Below are positions 1-12,900 of a DNA stretch of 64,000 nucleotides, one piece after another. Positions within the stretch are counted from its first letter, which is position 1; each line of letters begins with the position of its first letter. Below the pieces are notes generated by a model. The model saw only the letters and a program-made list of their open reading frames with translations. It did not search any database and was not told the origin of the DNA. Source of the DNA: Glandiceps talaboti. Lineage: Eukaryota > Hemichordata > Enteropneusta > Spengelidae. Location of the stretch: positions 9,716,501-9,780,500 of the forward strand of contig NC_135558.1 in NCBI RefSeq assembly GCF_964340395.1. The letters run 5' to 3'. The translations under genes and the position numbers were made by a program.

Positions 1-164
1 TTGTACACATAATGTTTAGGTTAATAATAACATTGTAATTTTCATACAAGGACAGAATTATGATAATTTTACAGTTCATTAATGACTCAAGTTGGGATAG
101 TGATCTCTTCAACACAATATGAATCATGGATATGAATTGTTTAAAGGTGGTATCATCACCATGG

Positions 165-480
165 AGTCATGATGGGTGATTAATGGTTAGAGTGGCTGAC
201 TTGGAATCTGCAGGTTGCAGATTCGAGCCCCATCACTACCGTTTGTTTCTGAATGGCTAAAGTCAAAATTTGAACCACGTTTGTACCTCCGCCAACCCAG
301 CTGTATAATTGGGGACCTGGTAGGATAGAGGTTGCAATGTGAATGCTTTAGTCCGATGCACTTATAAAGGCTGCAATGGATTGTATGCTCCCCAGGGAGT
401 TGAAGAAGTAAAGGGCTGTAGCTCCATGCCAGTGGTAATAATTTGAAAAGTAGGAAAGCACTATATAAAAACCAACATTA
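165..480 (+). mobile_element. tRNA-derived SINE
   Basis: A box-like TGGTTAGAGTGG (184-195) and B box GATTCGAGCCC (220-230) lie at tRNA-like spacing. They are followed by a ~220-bp body and a tail reading GGAAAGCACTATATAAAAAC and then ATTATTAG-like sequence. The tRNA head is not foldable as an intact tRNA, so I call a SINE. Confidence 0.65.
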
Positions 481-3059
481 TTAGTATTATCAATTATGAA
501 ACTCTGAATTGTTAGAAATAAAAATTAAATTTAGGCAGATATACATGAAAAAAAAAAAATAGGAATTGATGATGATTTGTAATCCATATTTGTCAAGTTT
601 TTACGTTTGAAATATCTCACATATGATGCAAGTTTGTCAAAGAAAGATCATTCAACTATACTGACATTATCGTGTAAAAGCTAAACTGCATGTAGTATGT
701 ATTTGAACAAAATGATAAAAATGTCTACCTTAGCAGGCAGGTGTCAATGCAGTGTCAACATTGTATACAAAATGTCAATAGTGTCAAAATTCTGTACAAA
801 AAGTCCACAGCAAATGTCAAAATTTTGGCAAAAAATTTCACTCCACAAATGTCGAAGTTATGTACAAAAATTTCATGTAAATCTGATCATTTATACAAAA
901 CTTTTATTACCTATTAACTTTGACATTGTCCCCCAAAAATTTCACTGCAAATATGGAAATTATGTATTTTGCACGAGAATTTCATTGAAATGACAAAAAA
1001 TTCACTGAAATTTTCACTGCTAAAGTAAATTTTTGGCAAGTGGTATTTATCCCTTTGTTGACCCCAACCTGTTATTATGACATGATGAATGACTTCACTT
1101 CATTCAATTTTTAACACCTGAAAGATAGTTTACATTGAATAAATTTTGCCAGAAAATAACTTTTAAGAAAATATCTTCACTTCTTTAGATATGCTTGAAC
1201 CAGAAAAAAAAACTAATTTACACAACCTCATAAACTCTTACCGATATATAAATTCATGTCAACTATATTTCAATATTTATTATTCAAGTTTGTAAAATTG
1301 GAATCTTAATTTATCTGAACTCAATGTATAATCTTATCTTATAATATCATAATTTATTACCATAATAAATTTTTATAAATATCTCTGTGTATTTTATTTC
1401 ATATTATCCTTAGCAATAATGTCTTTCATTTCAAGTGCAAATAATGTCGGTTTTTGTAAAACCTTATTTGTCTCACTTTTTTGTAAAAGATTTGAATGTA
1501 GCCATAGAGTTTATGGTCATTTTGTTATGTACATTATTTATGCATTTTTGTATTCTTGTATTTTCCTGTATAACGGGTCTATGTATATGTGACTAAATAT
1601 TCACACTGGTTTCAGATTTTGACTATCGCAGTCTATTTTTTGGGCTGGACCCATAATTATTCAGAAATCTGTGACCACTTTGTCCAGTTATTTATTCTAA
1701 CAAGCACATAGTTATTAATTTATTATAATTTTATTGTTGGAAAATTGTCTCGGTATTCCAGTGGGTGTGGTTTTTGTTAGAAATATTTTGTAACTAGAAG
1801 TCATGCTGTAGTTAATTTTTACCAAGTATATATACCAGATGAGTCCAGTTTGAATAGCATATTTCTGCAAAGTTAAGGATACTTTATTAAGAGCCTCTTA
1901 GTTTATATTTTTTAGCATTGTGACACTGCCAATCATAATGAGTCAAATTTATGATCCGATTTCCTCCCGATTTCTTAAGACAAAATGGAGAACTAGCTCT
2001 CAACCAAAATATGATTAACAACTCTATCCAACATACTTTTTGGCATTTTGCCAACTGAACAAGTTCAGCAATTCTGATTGGTTAGAATAAAGATTAGAAC
2101 CTGTCAATCAATTGTTGCATGCAAATTAACAATAATGAAGAACTGCTACATTGTATCAGTACTATAGGTTATGGTAAAATGTATTTGTAGCAGTATTCCT
2201 CAACCTGAAAAAAGGTGATTTTTCAAAAAACAATGCATAAAGCACTGCAACTCATTACCAAAAAACAACTTTTTTGCTGTTATTTTTTCCTCAAAAAACC
2301 AGAAATAATGCGATCCTCCATTTGTGTAAAGTTTTCATATTTTTCTGATTTCATAAAAAGAAAATATTTGTCTTTATAAATGTAACCTTTATTCTACTCC
2401 ACCGTATAAATTTGATTGTTGTTTGTAAGTTAATGTTTTATACCTGTGTTAATTCACTTATACAAAGTCTTGAATGTCACTATAATGTGAAGCTGTGTAC
2501 AAAAATCTTACTCATTTATTTCTGTAATAAAACATACAGCTCCTACAGCCAGATACACATCACATTATGTGTGTAATATTTTTATGGTTGAATTTTTTGT
2601 TCCTTTAGTCTCTTTACATCGTGATCTGTGTTTTTGCTTGGCTGTCTCTAGGCTGTAAGATAATATGTGACGTTTCATCCTCACCAGTTGGCCAATGTGT
2701 GAGGGCGCCCCATCACGGCGTACCTTACAGACTAGGCTGTCTCTCTCACTAACCATTTGTTATGATATCAAAGCAAACAATTAATGGTGTTTGAAAATGG
2801 TATGCTCAAACTGATTGGTTGCAATGGGGAGTGATAACGTATGTCAGCCTAATTGACTATATTCAAATTAAGTCATTATGTAAATGTACCCTGATTGAGA
2901 TGAGAAAAAGTTAAACATAATTTACATATATGCTAATATTATGCAAATCTCTACAAACAGGTATGCTGATAACTGCGATTGGGGAGGTGTGACTAAATTA
3001 ATCATTCACCATTGATAGCATTACAAACAGTGAGATAGTAAAGTTATACTGTTCTATTT
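481..3059. other. Non-coding flank
   Basis: AT-rich with no supportable gene. 770-1040 contains loose repetition of AAAATTTCACTGCAAATGTC-like segments, which produces a chance 98-codon frame. The 2.64-kb dispersed repeat is the only other clear structure. Confidence 0.5.
2640..2755. repeat. Dispersed repeat shared with 43148-43250
   Basis: Both loci carry CTGTAAGATA, TTCCACCCTCACC or TTTCATCCTCACC, GTTGGCCAATGTG, GAGGG, CTCCATC or CCCCATC and GGCGTACCT in the same order. A small interspersed family with unknown boundaries. Confidence 0.55.
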
Positions 3060-3120
3060 CTCGTAATTCTTATTGTTACTAGCGCCACCAGTGGGTCAAC
3101 TCCTCTAATCTCTTGTTTTT
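3060..3120. repeat. Dispersed repeat shared with 6725-6785
   Basis: Matches 6725-6785 over about 60 bp: ATTCTTATT, TTACTAGC, CCAGTGG, TCAACTCCTCTAA and CTCTTGTTTTT occur in the same order. Confidence 0.6.
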
Positions 3121-3767
3121 ATGTTTTCATTCACTGTTGATAGCATTACAGTGAGACAACAAAAGCAAGACCACAGATCATGATGTAAACAATCTATTGT
3201 TCCTGCCAAACTGTTTTTACACATTTTATGTAGTTTTTGACTCACAAATTACCTTTGAGAGCAGGTTTTCTACCAAAGACAGCCATGTCCCTTTTCTACA
3301 ACAATCTGCCATGTGTAAACTAAATGCTTCCACATTGACATTATAAACATTGGCCTTTTTCACTGTATAGTAAATATTGAAAAGTTTATACAAGAAGTGA
3401 CACTTCTTTTAGGATGTCACAGCTAAGAAAGTGAATTAGAAGCAACCAGGCTATCATGATGACATTGTAGCTTAGAAACTGACGGTATATTTTTAATGTG
3501 TATTTCCAGGAAAACATGATAGCAACCAGAAAAAGATAAAAAAAACATGACTTTTACAAAACCACGCCCATAGCAACAGATGATGTATACTGCAAAGATA
3601 AAAACTGGGATGGGTAGATATGTTGATAAATATTTAAGAAATATATCCGTGACTGTACCCATAGCAATAACCAAACAATAGTTTATACTGCAAAGAAAAA
3701 GGTGTGAAATTAGGCAAGTAGATAGATATTCAGAGAAAGTGACATAGTCATTCAACAATTGAGAAAC

Positions 3768-3809
<42 letters not shown>

Positions 3810-6653
3810 TACATAGGCAGAACCCAATGTATGAGCCGCCCACTCTTTGTGGTTGCCATTGGGGCTAAATAAAAGAAAGAAGTAAAAATTGTATTTTTGA
3901 TTAAATAGTGTTTGTTTATTTAGAATGTCCAATATATATTATAGTCATGTACAGATAAAGAAAGAATACTCAAAATTTGTACAAAGTTGCTTTCAATTAC
4001 ATCATCTATCCAAATACCATCAGAACAGCGTTTTAATCTTGCTGTCATGGAAATATACATGTATTTAAATCTCATAAAATCATAAAACCAAAAAAACTTA
4101 AATCTATTGACCTAAGGAGTCCTAAAACAAGACAAAGTTAAGGGGTATTGACTCCCTAGATGAATCAAAATATGGCTATGAAATCAGCTCGCAAAAATGT
4201 TTCAATTAATTAAAAGAGTCCCAAAATTGGAAGCAGAGTTAAGGGGTCTTGACTCCCTACTGGAGTTGAAAATTAACAAATTGGACTCCTTAACTCATTG
4301 AAAGGTTTCAATTTCTGTTAATCACAACCACAGACCTTGATTGTCTGCCGTATTAGTATAAAAAATAAATGACTATGGAATCATTTTGTTTTACAGAATA
4401 GCAAACAAGAAATATACACCTGTGCAAGAAACCATTCGTCAATTCAGTTTTACTTATTTCATTAATCAGGCTCATTCCTAGTACTGTGTTTTCATCAATA
4501 AGCACACATACACAAAATGAATGAACATACCAACATTTTCCACTCAAACGTTATTCTGGAAGTTTTTTGGGACATCAATTGATAATTTCCCACTCATTTT
4601 CACTGTCCCATTCATCATACCACGTACACACACAAAGATGACATTACTTTATTCTCTAAATCATGTACTCTGTTTTGAAATGTAGCATTCATAAAAGACA
4701 TTTATATAAAAATCAAGGTTTCATACAATGGAAGGTTCACATGGATAAAGCATGCGTTTGTCCAAATAAAAAACCTGCGCAAGAAAAATATTCTTAAAAA
4801 GCTATTGTTTTCCCTGCCAGATGCAAAGTGCTGTTAGTTTGACAAAAATAACTGTTAGTTTAGTTTGTGTATCACTCTCATACATATACCTTTAATTTTC
4901 ATTTTATAATTACCATACGTAAAAACAAACATTCAAACACATATATACCTTTACTATTTTAAGAACTTCTACACTGAAAGTTCTTTTTCCTTTAAGGCAA
5001 GAAATATGAAGAAAAAAAACATCGGCTTTGTTACAAAGGTGCCTACTTTTTTCATAAAATATACTTGAAAAAAAAATTAATCATTCTGCACACTTATATT
5101 TATTGTGTATTCTTTCTTGTAAATCATTGTAAGGAACACTTTTATCAAACCCCAGTTACAATTTGTAATATGAATACTGATTGGTTAGCTTGAATTAAGA
5201 CCACTTAGCTTGCCTAATATTTTGTGTCATGAAGGATTTTGATTGGTGGGCTATTCAGCAAATTTTATGTTCATTAATGCCCCCTAACTCAGCATTATTT
5301 ATACAATTTTATGATTGGTTAATATTTCAAAACATTTACATATATACAGATTTTCATAAAACACTAAATAAAACAAACTTCTCTCCTACATATGAAATTT
5401 TTTGCAGTTATAAATAAAAAGCATACTGAAAAGAACATAAAAACTTTGATGAAATTACTTTCTCACATCAGCATACACTATACATCTAATCATTTTTTTA
5501 CATCTATACATCAAAATTATTTGTTTTTGTTGTAATAATTTTCACTCCTGACTTAAATTATAGATTAAAGGCATACTTATCATGGATGGATTAATTAATA
5601 AATTGAGATAATTAGCATGGTGATGTCATAGTTTGCCCCCTTAATGAGAAACGGTCATTACTCACTTGTCATGTTCAAATAAAGTTGGACTTGACATCAA
5701 GTTATCATAGAAATTAAAATCAAAACATAAAAAAAAATGACTTTTCATGTAATCTACTTTGTTGAATAACTTTCAACACAGTAGTGTTCACTGTGAATTT
5801 TTGAAAAATTATAAAATTTTACAGAACAAAATAAATATAGAAACTTCAGATTTACTTCCACTGCGTAAAGTTGTCAAAATGTGTGATAAACCAAAATAAC
5901 AAGCAGTAAATATCAGCATATACATATTAAATCTACGCAAGGTGAAACAATGATATCAAATTGGAAAAACTTTCAAACATGGAAGCTTTCGTCTGAAAAA
6001 TAATCTTTTGTCAACAAGGCACCTATTTACGGAATAAATACTGTTTTTCTGAGAATATGAAGACACTGAAATTTCCTGAGAAATTGGAGTTCATATGCAT
6101 GGGTGTATGTGTGTACAAATAGAAAGGCACAGGGTCAAAGGTCACACTACAAGGTCAAAGGTCAGACTTGTGAGACAAATTCATAACTAGTCAGACAAGT
6201 ATTTTATCAAGGTTGTGTGTCTAAACTGTGCAATGTAAGAAAATGTAACGCAGTTATTTATTTGGTATTGTATAAATGTGTCCTTTTTTTTGGAACATGG
6301 TAAAGAAATATCATATTTGTCAAATTTCATAATAATTTCTCTGTGCAATCCCTCCCACACATCTTCAGATTTATTGCTACAATTTCAAATTGTAAATAAT
6401 TGACAATGAACTTTATACTGTAAATCAATGATGTGTGTTCACACTACCAACTTGAAAATAAACATAAAAAACATGAAATAATAATTGTATGGAAAATAAA
6501 TGCTACAACATACATACATAAAAATAACCATTAAACAAAAACTTTGATGTTCTGCAGTCAGGAGTCAGGTTTAGGACCACTAAAATTAGTCCGCCAAACA
6601 TCAAATTGTATAAACAGCGCCCTCATTAGACCAGCTCCTATAAACGTTTTGTT
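3121..6653. other. Non-coding flank or long 3' UTR region
   Basis: No supportable gene. Holds a (CA)n run (about 3772-3806), two copies of GTTAAGGGGT-TTGACTCCCT near 4138 and 4232, and otherwise AT-rich unique sequence. Could be partly 3' UTR if distal poly(A) sites are used. Confidence 0.4.
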
Positions 6654-6799
6654 TTTATTATCTACATCATATTGAATGACATCAGCGTGTAAAGAAGATG
6701 GCATTCTCTTTTTTCCATAGACTTGTACTATTCTTATTTTTACTAGCACCCCCAGTGGTTCAACTCCTCTAAACTCTTGTTTTTTTATATATTTTTATT
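6654..6799 (-). promoter_or_regulatory. Candidate polyadenylation signals
   Basis: AATAAA occurs on the minus strand at 6799-6794, only 15 nt past the stop, and at 6659-6654. The first would give a very short 3' UTR. More AATAAA hexamers lie further down (for example near 6257-6262), so the true 3' end cannot be fixed. Confidence 0.3.
6725..6785. repeat. Dispersed repeat abutting the gene's 3' end
   Basis: Second copy of the 3.06-kb unit, about 30 bp beyond the stop codon on the minus strand. It may therefore form part of the 3' UTR. Confidence 0.55.
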
Positions 6800-6813
6800 C
6801 TCTTCTGTATGAC

Positions 6814-6945
6814 CTAATCACCGTACATTTCAGCTTGAATGACATCTGTACGAACAGTAGACAGCATTCTTCGGGACTTTCTTTTCAGATCTTGAGCTGT
6901 TCTTACTGCATCTTCCAATGACAACCCCAGCCTAATTGTTTGAAT
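6814..6945 (-). CDS. AKNA-like coding exon 16 (C-terminal helix, stop)
   Basis: Terminal exon, 43 residues plus TAG at 6816-6814: IQTIRLGLSLEDAVRTAQDL then KRKSRRMLSTVRTDVIQAEM and YGD. Acceptor TTGCTTTTAG. It reads as one long amphipathic basic helix, a likely conserved C-terminal element, because the flanking exons are disordered. Confidence 0.83.
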   Translation of the reverse strand: MQTIRLGLSLEDAVRTAQDLKRKSRRMLSTVRTDVIQAEMYGD

Positions 6946-9900
6946 CTAAAAGCAAAATGTCTAGAGGTAAGTTTCAATTCTGATTTACGAGACACATACA
7001 TCTAAGGCCAAAAAAGAAAGAAAAAGATTTGTTTCTGGTCAGCATGTACATCACTTAAATACCATAGCGTCAGTCTTTTTTTTTGTGTTTGTCCAGCCCA
7101 TGCAGTCTGCAGATCCACGGGGAAACACAAAAATAACCCTCCCTACTTCAGTGAAGTCAACTGCAGAGCCAATCATGAACAAGCAAATGACATCTGCACC
7201 ACATACAAACTTACTCTAAAGTACTAAATAAAAAGAACAGTAACTGCCATAAATAGTAGATTGTGACAGGTTTGTTGGAAATAAAAAAATAAAGATTTTT
7301 AAAAAATTCATTTCTTTTTTTAATTTGCATCATTGCACCACTTTTGTAGACAAAATGTCCTGACTCAGACCAGAAACAATTCTTTTTTTGGCCTAATACT
7401 GCAAAATTATCAAATAAGTTTTGGTTCATTAACATGTAAACATTAACAGCCAACAAAACAGTACAAAATTGAACTCTAAGACAGAAATATTACATTGTGT
7501 AATCACCCACTGGCAAGTACCAACTTTGTTATATTTTCACATCAAAGTTTTGACACAACACATAACATCGAGTATATATATGGGAAAAGGCAAGGAATAG
7601 TTGGATTTCAAAAGCTGCAAGGGAAGGAGTTAGGTGGTAATGGTGACGGTGAAGTGACAATTAAGTGACAATGACATTAACAGAGTGACCTCTACGTGAC
7701 ATACGTACACATGCATGAATAGTTACTACACCATGATGTTTCTATGTTTTGCCACTGAGGGGGCTATTATCTGTACCAACATGGCAGACATTTTTGAACA
7801 CATTTAGATATGTACATCAAAATTATTATACAGGATCATTTAGCAATGAAGTATTGGTTTTACACAACGTGAAATTAATTATCTTCCTGACATTTATCAA
7901 TTATGAGCAAAAGGGAAACTATTGGTGAAACTGAATTAAAGTTGTTCGCAAAAAACAACAACATGGTATTCAATATGGGAAATTGAGAAACTTTTTCAGT
8001 GGTCCATTTACAACTAGAATTTAAAACTACCGATAGAATTCACCGGAAAGACAATTACATAGACTTTTGAAGCAAATGGTACTACTCATTGTGAAGTTTG
8101 AATTTTGGCTTGTTCTTTTAAAATATAAATTTTGTAATTTCTTCTCAGTGAAGACGTAATTTTTTGCCTTTCAATAAGTTCCAACAAACAAATTATTTCA
8201 GTATTATCTATATGTTAGTAAGTACTGACACGACTTGGTGTGTGCTGGTAAAACTAAAATTTCAAAAATAACACAAAGTACACCAACACGAAATAAAATC
8301 AGAAAGAACCACAACTACTCACTACAAAAGAAAACAAAAACAAATTGTACATAAACTCACAGCTAATGACATTTAACAGGAAGGATAACAGCAGGGTTTC
8401 ACTTGACGTAGGCAGCATGCTTTGCTTTATCCAAGATCAACGTCATGTAACATACCTTAGCAGAACGATCTTCATCGTGACTGCTGCGTGTCCGTCTTCT
8501 ATTTTCCCGCCGAGGACTTGTTCTACAATGAAATGATTGCCAAATACATTATATCTGTTCTATATTTATCCATAGAATGCTACAATAGTGAATGCACTAT
8601 CGTGACAGTGAGTGTTCTGTTGCAATGCAAGTCTTTTCACTGTCCAAGCACACTGTAACTATTAGATTGCCACACTAGTGTCTACACTATCATGACAGTG
8701 AAGGTCCTGGTGCAATGCAAGTCTTTTCACTATCCTATCACACTGTAACTATTAGATTGCCACACTAGTGTATACACTATCGTGACAGTGAAGGTCCTGG
8801 TGCAATGCAAGTCTTTTCACTGTCCTATCACACTGTAACTATTAGATTGCCACACTAGTGTATACACTATCATGACAGTGAAGGTCCTGGTGCCATGAAA
8901 GTCTTTTCACTATCCTATCACACTCTAACTATTAGATTGCTACACTAGTGTCTACACTATCATGACAGTGAAGGTCCGTGTGCCATGCAAGTCTTTTCAC
9001 TATCCTACCACACTGTAACTATTAGATTGCCACACCAGTGTCTACACTATCATGACAGTGAAGGTCCTGGTGCCATGAAAGTCTTTTCACTATCCTATCA
9101 CACTGTAACTATTAGATTGCTACACTAGTGTATACACTATCATGACAGTGAAGGTCCTGGTGCAATGCAAGTCTTTTCACTATCACAACACACTGTAACT
9201 ATTAGATTGCTACACTAGTGTATACACTATCGTGACAGTGAAGGTCCTGGTGCCATGATAGTCTTTTCACTATCACAACACACTGTAACTATTAGATTGC
9301 CACACTAGTGTATACACTATCATGGCAGTGAAGGTCCTGGTGCAATGCAAGTCTTTTCACTATCCTATCACACTGTAACTATTAGATTGCCACACTAGTG
9401 TATACACTATCATGGCAGTGAAGGTCCTGGTGCCATGCAAGTCTTTTCACTCTCCTATCACACTGTAACTATTAACCCTCAGACTGCCTTGCCAATATAT
9501 ACATACACAACCATGCCAGTGCGTGTCCTGTTGCCAAGTAAGTCTTTCACTATCCAAGCACACTGTAACAAGTAACCCTTAGAGCGACATGCCAATGTAC
9601 AAGTATACACTATCATGGCAGTGTATGTCCTGGGTGCCATGCCAGTCTTTCCACTATCCCAACATCTTGCAGGTTATCATTTCATACATTTCATATTCCA
9701 GACACAACCATGTGTCAACTAAATTTTTTTGATGGACTTTCACAGAGTGATTAGAATTTCCACAACTTTTTTCAGACACTTCCTGAAATATAGAAATCTG
9801 TGCCATTGTTGAAAACATCACATCTATAATAACACAGAGTATACAAACTTACCTTCTGTATATAATTTCTTCTTCTGTTGCTGTGTCTCCATCATCCATA

Positions 9901-12900
9901 GTATAATATTTCACTTTTCCCTTCTTTGTTTTGCTATTATATTGCCTACAATGCAAAACACACACCAAAGATTATTTATAGACAAAAATCTTGCATCCGA
10001 CATTTCCAATATTTTTAAGAGGACATCACAGTGTTCTTTTACATTGTATGATAAATCTTCATCTACAAAACATAACTAACTTGACTCACCACATTTTCAA
10101 ACATTAAAATACCTATCTCAGGTTTTATATTCGTGTCAACTCAATTATGTCCCAAACCTTAGTTTTCAAATTAGTATTCAAATTTATTTGACTTCTGCCT
10201 TTGGTTAGGACAAATGCATCATTGTATAAAAGCACACTGCCAGGAACGGGATACCAAGTGTAATCCCAGACAATTGGTGAGCCGCTGGGTCACATGCTTG
10301 ACAGTCTAAAGCAACAGACATCTGCTAATTTCAAAGAATATAATTTTAGAATGTCAATCTATACAGCCTTATTTGCATGAGTCTTGCAAGCTAACCGAAA
10401 GCAGAAGTTACATAAAATTTGAATGCTATTTTCCCTGACTTTCCAGGTGGTGGTAGCCATATAAGTGAGAGCCCCCAACAGTGAGAGTCTTGGTAACTGA
10501 AACTACTACACATACACATATTATAATGTCTGTATATTAAATTGTTGTCTTATCTAATTTATACCAATGAACACAGTATTACCTGACAGGTGTTCGACTG
10601 ATAATGTGAATAGGTCCTTGTTGTGAAGGTTGGGCTGCAGTCTGTATCGTAGCTCCACCAGCCGGTTGCGTTAATATGTACTGAGAACCCGCAGGTGTTG
10701 GTGCTTGTGGCTGCGTTTGATATACTGGTGTTGCAGCAACTGCTGTTGGTATGGAAGGCACAGACTGAGCCATTCGAACACCACCAACCTGTGATGTAGG
10801 TTGCATCGGAGCTGCAGCAAACTGAGGTGCCATCGGAGTTTGAGGTCGAGAGTATGTACCGGGTGGAGGACCAAACGATGCCTGGGGTGGAGGCTGCTGT
10901 TGTTGTTCTCTACCATAATCGTCTGGGTAGGTGTACTGGCCATGGTCATGACTACCGGTGCCGCCACACAGTGGGCATGGTGATGTTGTAAAATTAAATG
11001 ATGGCATTGACATTGACCGCTGTCTAGGACTGAGTGGTCTACCAACTGGACTGCCTGGACTGCGATAAACATCAACGTATGGACTATCATGTGCTGTGTA
11101 CGGTCGTTCATCCATATAACTATTGCCCAAATATGGATCTCTGCCACCGTAACTTCTATTATAATCAGGAATCTCATCTATGTAACTACTACTTGGATAT
11201 GCTCTTGGTTGTTGCTGTCGAATAGGTGAGGACGCCCTCACAGGTGAAGGTGATCGTGGAACTCTGTATGGATCACCTCTCATAGGAACTCCAGCATACG
11301 GTGTTGACGTCATGCCCTGACGATACTTGGGATTATATTTTTTCAGGATCTGTTCACGTAAGTGTTGCACATCATTGCGTAGAGCTCGCAGCATCTCTTC
11401 CCTGCGACTTGGTTTGGCACGAGAAGCTGAATTTTTCTGTCCAGTATAGTTTGTTCTTCCTCTGTCATTACCAGATCGGCCTCGATCGTAAGAGGAAGTG
11501 GACTGTCCTCGATCGTACGAGGAAGCAGACTGTCCTCTATCATATGAAGAAATAGACTGTCCCCTATCATATGAGGAACTACCGGTGCCGTAAACTGGAC
11601 GTTCTTTGTTTTGCATATTTCTACCTGACTGGTAACGTAATCTCTGACTATCATATTTAGGTCTACTATTCTCAACACCGGGTCTCTGTCCCAAGTCTCG
11701 TCCTGATCCAAACAACTGTCTGGAATATCCCTGAGGTGATTTTTTATACCGTGACTGCTCTGGTGAAGTGGGTTGTTGATTTCTAGAAATATCTTGCATA
11801 GACTGAGTTCTACCATATCCTGGGCTATCCCTCTCCTGTCCAGATCTATTCAAACCATACGGTGTACTAGTAGCCCTCTCCCTTTCATACACTGGCCGTT
11901 CAAACGACGGCATCTCGTACACCTTAGCTTGCATTTCTTCGAGCAGTGGTGGATGTTTCGCTCTGTCTTCAACACGTTTGGCTGCATCCATTTCCTTCTT
12001 CAATTTCTGTACCTCATCATGGAGGGCACGGATAGCTTCACTCTTGACACTGCTCCTAGATACAACGGATGCGGTGTCAAATTTATCAAGCTGGTTTGTA
12101 GAATCTGCCCATCTTTCAGCTTCTTTGTCTCTCAGTATTCTCTGTTTGAGGGCATCTTGTCTCGTTTCTTCATCCTCCGTGGTGTAGTAGTTAAGTCTAG
12201 TGGAGGCGTTGCTTTCTCTGGACCTGCCAGAGAGAGGTCGTCGCTGCCGTACAGTGTCTGTAACCAAGAAATCATTGTACAGTTAACAAGTTTTTAGAAT
12301 CAGACTTGCAGTAACTGACTAAAACCCAATTTATTTCAGCCAAGTTCATTACCTTAGTGTTCTGTAACATAATACAAACCTAACTGTCACCATATTGACT
12401 AAATGAAAGTATAGTAATCTAATCTGAGAAGTAAACATTGGAGATACAAATCATTTCTTGAGATACATGTAGTAGGGTACAGTTGTTCCCTTTTACCATC
12501 GAATACTGATGGAAGTGATAATACTGACAGTGCCTCATTTAGGACATATCAACTACAGCTGTCGCTTTTTGTACTCAATTACTGCAGGATGTATACAGAT
12601 AGTAAAAATACAAATTGTCATCTTTGGATCCAGGATTAAAACATCTTTACATGAACATATAAAAGTTCATTGTTATTGGTATTTGTTTATTTGTACGTCG
12701 AGAATTTTGGATAAACCAAACATTTCAACTTTGACAAAACATAAAAAAAGGACATAAACACTCTGACATTTACACAGAATTTCCAACACCATGCACCAAG
12801 TGGCATATTAACAACAGTGTTTTTGCTAAGGTTGGAGAACCCCAGCAACAGAAAGGGAGAAAGGGGGTAAGATTGGCAGTGTTTCCCCATAGAGTCTTTG

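Noticed and set aside
184-240. tRNA gene
   Set aside because: Same reasoning: SINE body downstream and no complete cloverleaf.
8570-9665. CRISPR-like array
   Set aside because: Units repeat head to tail over the full 90 bp with no unique spacers, inside a eukaryotic intron.
11773-12297. 174-codon plus-strand frame and other frames over 10.6-12.3 kb
   Set aside because: Opposite or alternate frames of exon 13, with no independent splice or codon support.
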